Below, piece after piece: positions 31,676-42,889 of a stretch of DNA of 64,000 nt (positions within the stretch are counted from its first letter, which is position 1; each line of letters begins with the position of its first letter). The translations under genes were made by a program, and so were the position numbers. The stretch covers positions 3,465,001 through 3,529,000 of the forward strand of contig JAUCEF010000013.1 of assembly GCA_033558025.1 (NCBI GenBank), given 5' to 3'. Under the pieces are notes generated by a model. That model saw only the letters and a list, made by a program, of their open reading frames with translations, searched no databases and was not told where the DNA came from. The stretch is from Phytophthora sp. 'mugwort'. Taxonomy: Eukaryota; Oomycota; Peronosporomycetes; Peronosporales; Peronosporaceae.

Positions 31676-33049
31676 GTGGTGATGCCAAAGGCCATGCATC
31701 TTGCATCATCTTTGAACCAAACGGAGATACTGCTTCAAGAAGATGAGGAAGAAGAAGTATTCACCGATATTCTCTACCAAGCTCGGCCGCCGGTACTTGG
31801 TGTAAAACCTGGACCACGGGAGGCACTACCCGGACGAGCGCCTAACAAGAGACGGGACTGGCATAGACGTCACATTCGTCTGCTGCAGCAGTACTTTGAC
31901 CCCGAACCAATTATCGACGACGCAATCTTTCGCAGGCGTTTTCGAATGTCGCGACGCTTGTTTTCCAAAGTTGCAATCGGGTATTGGACCACGATCCATT
32001 CTTCACTCAGAAACAGAACGCAGCAGGCAAAGTGGGGATATCAAGCTTGTTAAAAATTACTGCTGCTTTGAGAGTTCTGGCCTACTCGTCATCTTTTGAT
32101 TCTATTGACGAAAACTTTCGAGATGTCAGCTCCCACCGTCCGTGATTGTGTTGAACATTTTTTTAATGCCGTCATTGCAGTCTTTAGTGATGAATATTTG
32201 CGCCCACCAAGACGCGCGGAGATGGTGCGTCTGCTGGAGCAGAATGCGCTGCGTGGCTTTCCTCGTATAATGGGCTCAATCGATTGTATGCATTGGGAAT
32301 GGAAAAATTGCTCAACATCGTTAGCTGGGCAGCACAAAGGTAAGGAGAAGAAACCAACAGAAGTCCTTGAAGCTGTGGCGGACTACAACCTACGAATTTG
32401 GCGCCACACTTTTGGGTCTCCAGGCTCGCTTAACGACATAAACATATTAGAGGCGATCTCCAATATTTGACTCCATCCTTTGCGGCGAGGCACTGCGCGT
32501 CGAGTACAACATAAATGGTAATGTTGACAAAGACAACTTTTTCGTTTTCGTATATTCAATCTAACAACTCGTGATATCGCAGGAAACGTGTACGGCATGC
32601 CGTACATGCTTGCAGATGGAATTTATCCTGAGTGGCCGGTGTTTGCAAAGACATTTAGAGGCCCCAAGGCAACAAGCGTAAATACTACGCAAAAGAGCAA
32701 GAGCATTACGAAAGGATGTGGAGAGATGTTTTGGTGTTCTTCAAGCGCATTGGCGAATTCTTGATACACCGTGCCGCCTTTGGAGCCCCGGCAAAATGGA
32801 CAAAGTATGCACGCGTGCATTATCATGTATAATATGATTGTCGAAGACGAGAGAGAGCTACGTCAACAGGATAAGTTCGCGGATCTACTTGACGACTGCA
32901 ATCAGCCTGGTGGTGTACCATCTTTTACGGTATCGCGACCTAAGCATGTAACTCGTGTACACGCTGTGGCAAGTCTGATCGTAAACACATCGAAGCTAGG
33001 TGATACGCATCGCCACGCTCAACTTCAAAAAGCAAATAGATCTAGTTGA
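31676..33049 (+). pseudogene. PIF/Harbinger DDE transposase, broken
   Basis: Pieces follow the family order: RRFRMSRRLFSKVAIG (about 31930), LLKITAALRVLAYSSSFDS (about 32050), MSAPTVRDCVEHFFNAV (about 32122), GFPRIMGSIDCMHWEW (about 32255, first Asp), LAGQHKGKEKKPTEVLEAVA, HTFGSPGSLNDINILE (about 32410, second Asp), MPYMLADGIYPEWPVFAKTF (about 32596) and EFLIHRAAFGAPAKW. Frameshifts near 31980, 32100 and 32460 and further ones near 32660 and 32820 break it. A short intron may lie between about 32518 and 32583. The product would be the endonuclease that moves the element together with its Myb-like partner. Confidence 0.85.
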
Positions 33050-33218
33050 GTATATATGGATGATACACGGCGACCTTCAGGAGTAAGATGGGTGACCAAC
33101 TTACATGATACCTTTTTTTTCTTCTTAATGTGCATGATAGATCTGTTCTTTTTTTATTTTATTGAGAGCTCGAAGAAAAATAAATCGAGAGAAGTGCTTT
33201 AAATGCATGGAAAGGTAT

Positions 33219-34165
33219 CTAAACTACTTCACTTGTAGTGACTGCGGTGCTGTCGACTGCGTTGTCGCCGACGGTGTTATCCAGTTCACCGTCCAAGTTG
33301 TGGACGAGGTTTTCACCTATATTAATGGCTGTGTCGAGTGTGACGTCAGTAATGCTGGATCGGTTGTGGTTAGCCGAATTCTCAAAACGAAAGCGCATGA
33401 GAATAACTTCCTTCTTCAATCTCAGATACTGTGCGGCAAGATGATCGTTTGGACTTGGTTGGGCACTAAATAGACTCAATTAAAGTTGTTCTTGGACCAC
33501 ATTGATGCGCTTTTCAGCATTAGCAGCAGCTCGTTCTGCAACTTTTACCTGTCGTGCATACAAAGCAAGGTTAGCACGGTCGGGTTTTGCTCGAGAAACA
33601 CCCTTCGGTTGGTCTTCATAAGCGACGTCGTCTGTGGCCTCGTCGTTTTCATCCCGTGCTGACACGGATGATATGTCGGATGACGGAATATCGCCATGAC
33701 GAACAACACGTCCGCTTGCTGAACGTTTCTCATTTGATGATCGCCACGCCCCCCATTTTTCTGAGTCCCGCAAGATGTACCAGCACTGCATGAACTTGAA
33801 TTCTCATTCTTGGGTATGGATTCATAAAGCGCTACCGCGTCATGTTCATAGTCGACAGAGGTGCGACCACTAGCGCAAATATTCACCACCTTGTTGTGAC
33901 AAGACACAAACTTCGAAACGGCTTGCGATATCGTCTGAAAGCGGGAGCCCAGCGATTGTACAGGTCGATCACCAACAGCAGCTTCTAGTCGAGCGAGCTC
34001 GGCGTCAAAGGAGGATTTTACCTTGGTGTAAAAGGCATCACCCGACTGATATATGCCGTAGACTGGGTCTTGGCTGACGGATAGCCATGCTTCGCATAGC
34101 ACCTTATCCTCCACCGCCTTGTAGTTTGCCCCACGCTGATTGGCTGGCGTTAAGTTCTTCGACAT
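33219..34165 (-). pseudogene. Harbinger Myb/SANT-like partner protein, broken
   Basis: From the ATG at 34165, RGANYKAVEDKVLCEAWLSV and VKSSFDAELARLEAA form a SANT/Myb-like trihelix region of the type carried by PIF/Harbinger elements, where it helps bring the transposase to DNA and the nucleus. A frameshift near 33790 leads to MQCWYILRDSEKWGAW, an acidic linker, and a helical stretch ending VQEQL at a stop at 33480. The frame continues beyond it as SLFSAQPSPNDHLAAQYLRL, so that stop is probably a mutation too. Confidence 0.75.
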
Positions 34166-34349
34166 GCTGATCTTGAACTGCTGTGGCTACGGCTAGTTTC
34201 AAAGCCATATGGCTTTCAATTTGGCATTGGGCGACCTGCTTCTATTTCTAGCTTGTGGATAGCCGCAGTGGTGGCAGCCCCCAAAGTTATTTTCTACTGC
34301 CAGATTTGGGTTTAGCGCTCGGATAGCCGCACTTGTGAAGATACTCTTA

Positions 34350-34412
34350 AAGCAACCGTACATGTCGCAGAACGACTAAAGCAACCATAAATGTCTCAGA
34401 CTTATGGTTGCT
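34350..34412. repeat. Two direct agcaacc units ending in a perfect 11-bp inverted repeat
   Basis: Direct units start at 34351 (agcaaccgtacatgtc) and 34380 (agcaaccataaatgtc). The second pairs with ttatggttgct at 34402-34412, giving an 11-bp stem with an 11-nt loop. It abuts the TTA duplication of the Harbinger element. Confidence 0.85.
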
Positions 34413-36205
34413 GTAATCACTCCGGTTCTATACAGGATACAAGTATACTAGATATTACTATTTGCGGAGTTTTGGCGAAGTCAGGGGGGAAACATCCCCT
34501 AACCACACTGATATAGTGGGTAGTACAGGATACACATGAAACGACAGCACAGTAATGTCGCAGCGTATGAACGACATTGCCCGTCTTATCATAAAGATCA
34601 TTCACGACGTCCTTGACATCAGTGATTCGTGACCTAAAAAGCTGTCCAAGGATATATTTATACTATAAACGCTGCTGGACTTGTACCATGCCCTCTCCAA
34701 TTTTGAGAGATAGGAGTTTTACGTTCCTTGCTGCTAGCGAGCGCTGCATTTTATCTACTCATTATCCCTTAGTTATCATAATTTTACGGATTGGGTTACA
34801 CGATCCGTCGAATGTGCCGTGGTTCATGTTACATGTATCATTGCCCCATTTCTCAAAGTCACATGTATCTATAGCAACGTTAACGACGCAAGATTCAACG
34901 CGACCTGCCTTGAACGTCCATCCAGGTGAATTCGCCGTATTCATGTATCGTAGTGGTCATGTAGGTCAAGCAACATGGTCATTTTCTAGCAACGTGGTCA
35001 TTCTCTTGCAGATCCTGATCACTCTGGAAATGGTTATCATGCTCATTACTAAACTCCTGCAACAACTCCGAAGGTGCTGCACCACAGAAACATGTTGTCA
35101 GCCTTAATACGGATACGACAGTTTCAGTTTAACCATCAATATTGCCGTCTTTGGCAGGGATACTTGTAGTACTCGAATATTCGATGAAAGACGAGCAAAC
35201 GTTTACCGACGGAAACCTCCTTAGCTCTCCGAAGCGACTGCATGGTTGATTTCCCTACATACGACTACGAGACATACGTCATTGCGAAAATGAGCACTAC
35301 AACAACTTTCACTCTCTTTGTTGCGACGACTGTTTTACCTCGTGAGGTGTCGTCTTGGACGGCCGCTCCTCCTAGAGCGTCACGGCGCTTTTATCGTTGG
35401 GTTTACCCTGGCACCTTTTTTATTAATCTGGGGTGGGCTCTCGAGACAGCAAATCAAAGTATGTCGACGACCTCCAGTCAGCATATTCCCTTAGAGAAAA
35501 TCAAATGGCAGCGAGTAGACTGGCACCAAGTGACGATGCGGGCACGCCGCCGATGAAACCCAGAAAAGATTCCGTTCACATCTTTGCGAGGGTAGATTTC
35601 TTCCTGGTTCATATACGGGTCGGGTGTTTACATCACCTTTCTCGGAGGGATGGCGTACTTCGGATTGGACCCTGAATCGTGAGCTCCTCGTATGCACCGC
35701 CAATTTCGCTTCGCTCATGGCGGGCAAGGCGTCGGTAAATAAATAGCACCTCCTTGCTTGGGCAACTATTCCGGCCCACGCGCCGACCATCGCAAACCTC
35801 CGTTTCGCTTCGGTTGCAAACGGTCTCTCTTTGGACGCAGGTGTCGTCCATCCCGTGCTCAAGGACTAACAACATACAGTGTATTGTAAAAACACGTGAA
35901 CATTGTATTGAAATCCTCGCCTAAAACCCCGATCCGACCCGTATACGACCCAGAATAAAATCTTCCCTCTGCGAGATAATGACTCACGGTTCATAGTGTT
36001 GAGGTTTAAACTCTCAGCAGCACCAGTCACCCCAAGACACTATTGTAAACTATATGGCTAGGAATCAGCCATATAATTCGCATAAGAAAAATGAGGGAGC
36101 ATAGATGTCGTGTATGGTTCAAGTTAAGAGCATTAACTTAAGAAATGAGGGAGCCTGCAAGTTATATTTTCGTCATGATTTTACGTAAAGTCTTGAAGGG
36201 TGAAA
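34413..36205. other. Long stretch without a recognised gene
   Basis: Several short frames are open on both strands (for example 34613-35107 plus and 35491-35862 minus), but none shows a motif or gene-like structure. It includes the 3' flank of the secreted-protein gene. Confidence 0.45.
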
Positions 36206-38740
36206 TTACCAGGAGAAAGAAGATTCCGATTCGCTGCTCGAGCTGTTAAACGTTGCAATATCCGAGCTTGGACTAGTATCCACCAAGCTGTAGATTTTAG
36301 AATCATCGCGAGGAACCACGCGTAATTGAGGTGGCCCCCCTTCCATCACAACCTGCTTTATGCCGCTAATTTTGACGGAATCGTCGCTTGCGGTTGCCGT
36401 CATAATGAACGAGCTGGGTAGGAAAACATGGCGATAAGTAATTTCCAAATTCCACTCTGATCGAGCATTCTCAACTGCCATCCTAACCTCCGAACTGATG
36501 CCAGTCAATGATAATGCATCGTCAATAGCATCTTCGATTTCCAGCTCGGAGTCAGTTGTGCGGATCGGTGTTGTGGTCGCAATGGGGAGACCCCAAACAC
36601 TGTAGGCGATCCTAACGCTTAGTGTGTCAACAGAAGCGCCCGCTGAGATTCGAAGCAGCTGGACGTACGAAGAAGTCTCCAACACAACCATTCGTGAAGC
36701 TTGTATCAGCGCTACAGGTCCAAATGGGCAACGCGTCTCGGCAAAGCACGACAGACTGGAACTTGCGGTCAAAATCAAGGACACCTCGTCCGTGTCCGAT
36801 ACGACGGAGTTCATGCATTGCGACATCTCTGTAGCGACAGGCCGCCGGTCTAAGCTTCCTTGAATTATACCTGCAAAAAGCGCCGAAGGTAGCTGGTGTT
36901 GAATACACCGACTAAAAGCGCTGTTCACTCCGTTGTAATGGCAAGAAAAATCCGCGATTGCTTCAGGCGGGCACTGAAAGAGCTCCGAGCTGCACGACAA
37001 GCATTCGTCCGCTAAAATCCACGAATGGCTAGCTCCAGCTGGGTCGTTCGGTGATTTTACCCGTGCCTTGAGCTTTGATAGCAACGTGTCAACCACTGGG
37101 CTCGTTAATGCTGCGGGATACTCGATAAAAACTTGTGGCGGTGAGTCCTCAACCATAATGAGTTGACCGGCACTTGTGGAAAACGAAAGTGAATTTAGCA
37201 TCAACGCGTTCGAATACATCAGTGAAAGTTTCAATAAATTCGGGTCCGGAATATAGGGCTCCATAGAAATCGACACTTCCACAGCTTGTAGCAGTACGAA
37301 CGAGCGCAAGAACATCCCCAAGTAGGAAGCCGAGGCGCTGTACGTAAAAGTCTGCGGGTTCCCAGTATTTGGTCGAATATCTTGAGTTTGAATTGAAAGC
37401 TCCACGTTGTCCGTTCCGCTAACAACTGGTGCCACTGCAATCTTTTGTGTACCGTTTGTAAGAACAATGGTTGAAGCATTTCCTCCACCGGCAGTTGGAC
37501 CACCTAGCTCGCATTTGGACCGTGCGAGGCAGAATATCAGTTGACGAATAGAAGACCATGTAGCCGTCGGGTGGCTATGCACGCACGTCGCCAATGGTAC
37601 AAGCAGATCCGCGTGCTTTTTGCCAATTTCTCCTGTTTCCGTATCTGACGCTGCGGAATCGATGGACCCAGCAAGACTGCTGGCGTCCCCATTCGACGCC
37701 GCAAGGACGCTTTCTTCTCCAATAATGCTGCCACTGCCAGTGAAAAAATCCTTGTCCCAACCGTCCAAATCGTAATTGTTATCCGACGCTTCGCCTGCGC
37801 CATTGCTGCCGGCGTAACCAGCCTCCATATTTCCACTAGCGCTTCCAACATCGCCTGTACTCAGACTTTGACTGCTGCTGGAAACGCCAGCGCCCCCATC
37901 ATTTGAGCTACTGACGCCTCCTGAAGCTAGGGCCTCCAACTGGAAAATCAAACAAGGCAAGACAGTCGTTCGACAGGGATCGATAGTCTGACAAGTGATA
38001 AGAAATTCATCGCAAGCATCACATGAGCTTCCAGTCGTGCTCGAATTATCGGTACCGGCAAATGTCGCGGCTGTGATCAAAGGATAAGCGTCCATCGGCC
38101 CCACGCCAGGCTTGTCTGGATTCTTCGAGATATTCAGCAGCACCTGAATCGTGTTAGAATTGGCTCGATGCGTTGTATGCGCCACGCGCTGGTTACCATA
38201 CACGCTGTACGTTTCGATTGCACTTGTGATGGTGCGTGAATCCACAACTTGAACTCTTATAGCCACAAGTAATTGATCTCTGGCCGAAAGTCGCTGGCTT
38301 CGTTGTCGAAGCCGCAGAAGCAGGTCAATCTCCGTGCTCATTGTCGTGGTGTTGGACTGGAATCGCCAGACAACAGCTTCATTATCTGGAATCAATGGTA
38401 AGATATCGTCCGGATCGTAGGCGTTAAATGTATGAAATACCAATGAATGTTTGGCATCATATTGATGCAGGAAGAACGGGTCGGGATCAAATACCGATGA
38501 AATCTTCAGGTCGAGGCAGAGTCCGATGCCGCTGCAAACAGCAGAACTAACTGACGACGTAACAATCTCGTAGGCTGTCGGATATGGCGAGCTGGGGTCT
38601 CCAAAGTGCACGTGCTGACTGCTTGGCGTCGAAGGGTAGATCATACCAGCAAGGTCTGGCACTACTGCTCGCGTTGCTGCATCTGCATTGATCGATGTTA
38701 CCGTCATGAAGAACGCGGACAAGATGAAGTACAGCGGCAT
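36206..38740 (-). CDS. Large secreted protein with repeated Cys-containing modules, unknown function
   Basis: A single ORF of 844 residues starts at the ATG at 38740. It begins with a signal peptide (MPLYFILSAFFMTVTS, then INADA). I do not recognise a family. Cys clusters recur: SSCDACDEFLITC followed by PCRTTVLPC, a region around ATCVHSHPTATW, ADECLSCSSELFQC, and SLSCFAETRCPF. Each is followed by a beta-rich stretch, and two such stretches end in a similar motif (DSPPQVFIEYP and GGPPQLRVVP), so the protein looks built from about three diverged copies of one module. A Ser/Gly/Asn/Asp linker lies near residues 275-345. Many NxS/T sites fit glycosylation. The end (SSSESESSFSW) is abrupt, and a possible splice donor (ctg/gtaatt) overlaps the stop, so a further exon cannot be excluded. 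Extracellular or cell-surface location is inferred. Confidence 0.72.
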   Translation of the reverse strand: MPLYFILSAFFMTVTSINADAATRAVVPDLAGMIYPSTPSSQHVHFGDPSSPYPTAYEIVTSSVSSAVCSGIGLCLDLKISSVFDPDPFFLHQYDAKHSLVFHTFNAYDPDDILPLIPDNEAVVWRFQSNTTTMSTEIDLLLRLRQRSQRLSARDQLLVAIRVQVVDSRTITSAIETYSVYGNQRVAHTTHRANSNTIQVLLNISKNPDKPGVGPMDAYPLITAATFAGTDNSSTTGSSCDACDEFLITCQTIDPCRTTVLPCLIFQLEALASGGVSSSNDGGAGVSSSSQSLSTGDVGSASGNMEAGYAGSNGAGEASDNNYDLDGWDKDFFTGSGSIIGEESVLAASNGDASSLAGSIDSAASDTETGEIGKKHADLLVPLATCVHSHPTATWSSIRQLIFCLARSKCELGGPTAGGGNASTIVLTNGTQKIAVAPVVSGTDNVELSIQTQDIRPNTGNPQTFTYSASASYLGMFLRSFVLLQAVEVSISMEPYIPDPNLLKLSLMYSNALMLNSLSFSTSAGQLIMVEDSPPQVFIEYPAALTSPVVDTLLSKLKARVKSPNDPAGASHSWILADECLSCSSELFQCPPEAIADFSCHYNGVNSAFSRCIQHQLPSALFAGIIQGSLDRRPVATEMSQCMNSVVSDTDEVSLILTASSSLSCFAETRCPFGPVALIQASRMVVLETSSYVQLLRISAGASVDTLSVRIAYSVWGLPIATTTPIRTTDSELEIEDAIDDALSLTGISSEVRMAVENARSEWNLEITYRHVFLPSSFIMTATASDDSVKISGIKQVVMEGGPPQLRVVPRDDSKIYSLVDTSPSSDIATFNSSSSESESSFSW

Positions 38741-39400
38741 CGCGGTCCTTATCGCCGTCGGTTTCTGAGTCGACGAATAATTTTTTGGTGAATCGTCACC
38801 AAAAGGATCGCAATCAAAACTAGAATAAAATATCTACTTTATACACATATCCTACTTGCACCACTCGACATATCTACATGTATCGCACGGGCATCCCACG
38901 ATAAATGACGTGGTATTGAGAATCACTGTAAAAACCAAAACAAACACACAAATAAAAACATAATTAAAAATAATTATATATATATTTAGTGGAAATTCCG
39001 GATTACTGAAATTTTCACTAAAATATTTAATTAGCTTTTAACTAATATTTGCAATAAAATTTTCAACAGTAGGCGATTAACAAACCGCTGTACTCCAGTA
39101 GCCCAACTCACAAGCGGTGACATACACATATTGTCCGTCCTATGCTGAATAAACTTTGTGCTCCCCAACACAATCACTGGCATGCGGCGATAGAGCAAAT
39201 AAGCAGTATGGGTACGCAGGGGTTCCAAAAAATAGAGCAAATACTTTATTTCTCATATCTTTAAATAGCCTTCACATATTAACGGACCTGACCAAAATCC
39301 CTCCATAATTTAATTTTCAGCAATGTCCTTAGACCCATCTTGCTGCCGACCTGCAATAACACTTACACAACAGAAGCCACCATCACCAAACGAAGCGCTC
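38741..39400. other. AT-rich intergenic region upstream of the secreted-protein gene
   Basis: No gene seen. It holds the promoter side of the minus-strand gene and an AT-rich run with a short TA repeat near 38977-38990. Confidence 0.5.
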
Positions 39401-39407
39401 TGGGTGC

Positions 39408-41140
39408 TTGCATCAGTTCAAACTTCATTATGAAAATTCCGCACGATGTTCGACAATCTCCTCCTCTCCGCGCCCACCCGTAGCCGCTTCACGCCGAAGC
39501 AGGTTGCGCGGTTCTTTTTCAAGCCGCTGTTGGACGATAACGAAGTCCCGACCGACTACCACATGTGCAAGGCCTGTGGAAAGTACCGCAGTCATGCTCC
39601 TGGGAAAGGGGTCCAGACTCTTAGGAAGGAATTCTCCAACCTAGAGTCTCGCCTTCGCTCGCAACACCCAACCTATGAGCGGCAAATGACGAACGCCAGC
39701 TCGGCGGCCACTGGGTCTCAGATATCATGGGTCAGTCAGAAGGCATCAAATCGCCTCTGCTGGATGGAGTGGATCATTAAGGCTGGACTACCGCTTTTGG
39801 TTTGCGAACAAGAGCAAACTCTCCGGTAAACTGTAATGATTTTGTGCTTAGCGTTCTTTATATTTCTAATTATTGTCGTACTCCTATTTAGGTAAACGAA
39901 TTTAGCACCTGTGTCGGTGGACACACTCCCGACATGGAGTCGGTGACTCGCGAGGTGGAGTCGCTAACACGCGGGAATGCCAGATATGTCCGAACTGATG
40001 CCGGACGGATGAATGAACGGATCTGAGCACTACCTGGATGCTACCTCGCGACAGACGGGGGAACATCGCTAGCCGTTGTTGTCCATGGCCCCGGTGGTTT
40101 AAGAACTGATGGCAAACACTCGGCCTACACCCATTTGCAAGCGATAGAGACCTTTATCCTATTTTTGATAAAACCCTATCCCAGTGCCTGTTCATTTTGG
40201 GTGACAATTACGTTGTCAACCAGAAACTCGCCCATTTGATGGGAGTCCTTCTTGTTGGTTGCGCAAGCCACCGTTTTTTACCTGGCTGTGAAGACGGTTC
40301 TCGCACCGTATGAGGATGAGCTGGAGGCGATATAGCCAGTGACGAAGGATCTACGAACGATGAATGGGTGGCCAAGTTAGGGTAAGCAAATCCTATGGTA
40401 TGTCTTACTAGAAATAGTTCTAACCGTCCATTTTAATTGTGATTAAACTCGCTACTCCACTTCGGCCAGTACTGCGCCAGGCGACACGATGGAGGTCGAC
40501 GCACGCGATGCTTAACCGTTTCGTCGTGCTTAGGGGATTTATCTCGTTCGAGGACGAAAGCTCGCAGAGCTCATGCCATCACCTGCTTCTCAGCGCAAGT
40601 AAGGCTCTTGGCGAAGGGTTGTGGACTTTCAATCCGTGCCGATGGCGGTGCAGGGTGCCACGATTGACCTCCTGGGCGCTCGAAATTTGCTGGATGGCTT
40701 TATCAACCAGCACGAAGTCCTACATCGGCACGTAATTGCAGTTCATGCTTCATGTTTGTTATATTTCACCAACTTTATGCTTTAATATTTGGTGTTCAGG
40801 ACCGTCGGTCAATATAGTGCACTCCCTAGCCTTCGAAGCTGGATGTTGCAAGGTCCTCGATGGGAGAGTGGATACACTGACGCCCTCAGAGCGTCAAGCG
40901 TTGCGCCCTCTCATTCATAGCGAAGGCTGGGTGAGGATGGCCAAGATTAAGTTCGCTGAAGTGGGTTTTGCTGAACGTATCTTAAAGCGCCGCAAGACAA
41001 GCGTCTCGCCACGTTGCACCCGCTCATCTGGGCCATACCGTCGTCCTCCAACCTCGTTGAGCGGCTGTTTAGTACGACCCGGGCGATGCTGGGGCATGAA
41101 CGGCAGGCGCTTACACTGCTGGCTGTGGAAAGTTTCTTAA
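39408..41140 (+). pseudogene. hAT-family transposase with BED finger, broken
   Basis: A start region at 39446 reads SRFTPKQVARFFFKPL, then YHMCKACGKYRSHAPGKGVQ and ESRLRSQHPTYERQM, a BED-type finger (C, C, H, H). Later frames give CYLATDGGTSLAVVVHGPGG (about 40040), VFYLAVKTVLAPYEDELEA (about 40275), VLRQATRWRSTHAMLNRFVV (about 40459) and the C-terminal dimerisation block SSNLVERLFSTTRAMLGHER (about 41045). This is the hAT layout from end to end. Stops and frame changes in the core, for example at 40024 and 40335, make it a pseudogene. Confidence 0.8.
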
Positions 41141-41799
41141 TCCCAACGTGTCTTACTGGGACGTACGTGGCGTTGACAGGTGCGTTTAGTATTAAACCAG
41201 GGTTAGGTCGCTAATAACTGACGAACCGGCAGAGCATACATGTGCATATTTAGCGCCTTAATTATTGCTTCATCCTGTCCTAGGAAATATTGCATTGGCT
41301 TCTGGTGCTGCACGCGCTGCGCTACCCTTCTTAAGAACTCGTTCAGAAAATAAATGTTTTTGGAACACCTGACGGTACGCCTCGGTATTTCATTCAGGCG
41401 CACTCTCTTCACTTGCCACAATACCACCGAGCAAGGACATACACGCCTACTTCTACGAAACCCTCGGCCAAGGTCGCTATCGCTGAGAACAGTGCGATAA
41501 CGAGCGCTTGCAGGCTGCTACCACAGACTATCCCAACCTTGTCGCCCAGCAGACGCTCCAGCACGACGATTACAAGGCGCAGTGTGCAGTTACACTCTCC
41601 ATCGGTGCCCACCACTTCCCAGACTTCGGCTTCGTCTCCAAGGAGACTTCGCGTCGTTTCTAGTGGGTGCATGGCTCGTTGAGAGGAACTTGCCGCTTGC
41701 ACAGAACGATAACGAGCAGGAGGTGGGTACAAATCTTGACTGAAACTCAGCGCTCGCCGGACGGGTTTCTTATGGGCAAGTTTCCTATACCCGGTTTCG
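41141..41799. other. Spacer between two hAT remnants
   Basis: About 0.65 kb. Open frames on both strands (41409-41867 minus, 41413-41682 plus) show nothing recognisable, and the stretch may contain the start of the next hAT copy. Confidence 0.35.
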
Positions 41800-42811
41800 T
41801 TGACTGTCGGATATTTCATCAACTTAGTAGAGCTCCAGCTCCGCCAGGATATTATCCAGACATGCAAACTGTGTTACCGCTACTATGAACTCGAAGCCCG
41901 AACCGAAGCTTGCAGGAGCCATCAGCTTCTTCTGTTTAATTTACGAGTGCTCAACGGAATCCACGATGTTGCGGAAATGGTGGGCAAGAAGCTAGAATCG
42001 ACTTTGGCATATCATGCTCGAAGGGTGGTCGACCGGTCTATGCAACTAGTCGTTGTGTATGTTGCGTTCGGGTCGAACTTTGTCTGCAGCTGCTCGCCGT
42101 GTCGCAACTCGAAGAATAGACTCACAAGATGCGGATGCGTACATCAAGCTATTGGACGGAGCGCTGAATACGTACAACAACAAGAACGACATGATAGCGT
42201 TTGTCGTCGCTGAAAACTGCCAGGGCGATAGCCACCAAGCTTGCGTTTCGCTGGTTGGCTGCGTCAGCCACCGCTTTAGAATGAGGTTACTAAGTATATC
42301 ACTGCGTTAATTCACAGCAAAATCTCATGTTAGCCTGTTGATGTCAAAGTTATGTCAGCTGAACAATTTTGTCCAGTACATGTATCCTATCAAACGGAAT
42401 ACTTCGCGATGGGGTTCCAACTTTGGCATGCTTCAGCGGTACGTGCGCATTCGCCCCCAAATCAAGGCTGTAGGTGCCGTGGGGGATCTGATACGGTTGG
42501 CGCCGCGCGCCGCTATATCGTCGACTTCTCGGACACATGAAGAAGTTTTCAAAGCATTGCTAAGAAGCTTCAGTGTGATTGCTAAATTTGGTAGAAGTCT
42601 GATTCCTGTTCAAGTCGGTGCTTGCATGCGGGACCAGCTCAAGTTAACGGCCAAGGTTGCACACCCTGCGTTCGCGTTAGCTTGGTCAAAATCATTAACT
42701 AAAAAGGTCCTGACAAGCGCAGATGCATCTGCGGGCGAACGCGGTTCTTCATCGAGTCGATCTCCGAAAGGACTAATAGAAAGGGCGCACATTTGCGACA
42801 TGGCCACATAG
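41800..42811 (+). pseudogene. Second hAT-family transposase remnant
   Basis: Plus-strand pieces include YIKLLDGALNTYNNKNDMIA followed by FVVAENCQ (about 42142-42225), SLVGCVSHRFRMRL (about 42248) and YPIKRNTSRWGSNFGMLQRY (about 42383), then a helical tail with LKLTAKVAHPAFALAW. These match in kind the core blocks of the hAT copy at the left edge of the window (FLVADNCATN, PLVGCASH, IKRNVTRWSSTF), so the two probably belong to related families. Frame changes and missing ends mark it as a remnant. Confidence 0.7.
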
Positions 42812-42889
42812 CCGATGACTTAGCCGTGTAGTTCGAGTCGTCCAAAGATAACTCACATTAGCCCCTCACGAGCCATTTGTTTTTGATAG

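Larger units (their letters stand above)
31547..34346 (+). mobile_element. PIF/Harbinger element with terminal repeats and TTA duplication
   Basis: The left end reads gagcatcttcaccagtgcgg and the inverse of the right end gagtatcttcacaagtgcgg. The match extends through ctat to about 25 bp with three differences. TTA stands directly outside both ends (31544-31546 and 34347-34349), the 3-bp duplication typical of PIF/Harbinger. A further copy of the agtgcggctatcc-like word lies inside the right end near 34260. Inside are the two genes usual for the family, a transposase and a Myb/SANT-like protein, convergently arranged. Confidence 0.88.
24171..34412 (-). mobile_element. Composite nested element: MULE-Ulp1 host with pogo and Harbinger inserted (proposed)
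   Basis: The word agcaaccata stands at 24171 and its inverse tatggttgct ends at 34412. Between them lie a minus-strand Mutator-like transposase with a downstream Ulp1-type protease. A pogo element (24223-25976) sits near one end and a PIF/Harbinger element (31547-34346) near the other, each with its own target duplication. Subtracting both leaves about 5.7 kb, a sensible size for a MULE carrying a protease. I could not find a matching 9-bp duplication outside the proposed ends, so the outer borders are inference. Confidence 0.5.

Noticed and set aside
24171..34412. A 9-bp target duplication outside the proposed composite MULE
   Set aside because: The nine bases outside the left border (atccgttac) and the right border (gtaatcact) do not match, so I do not claim a duplication.
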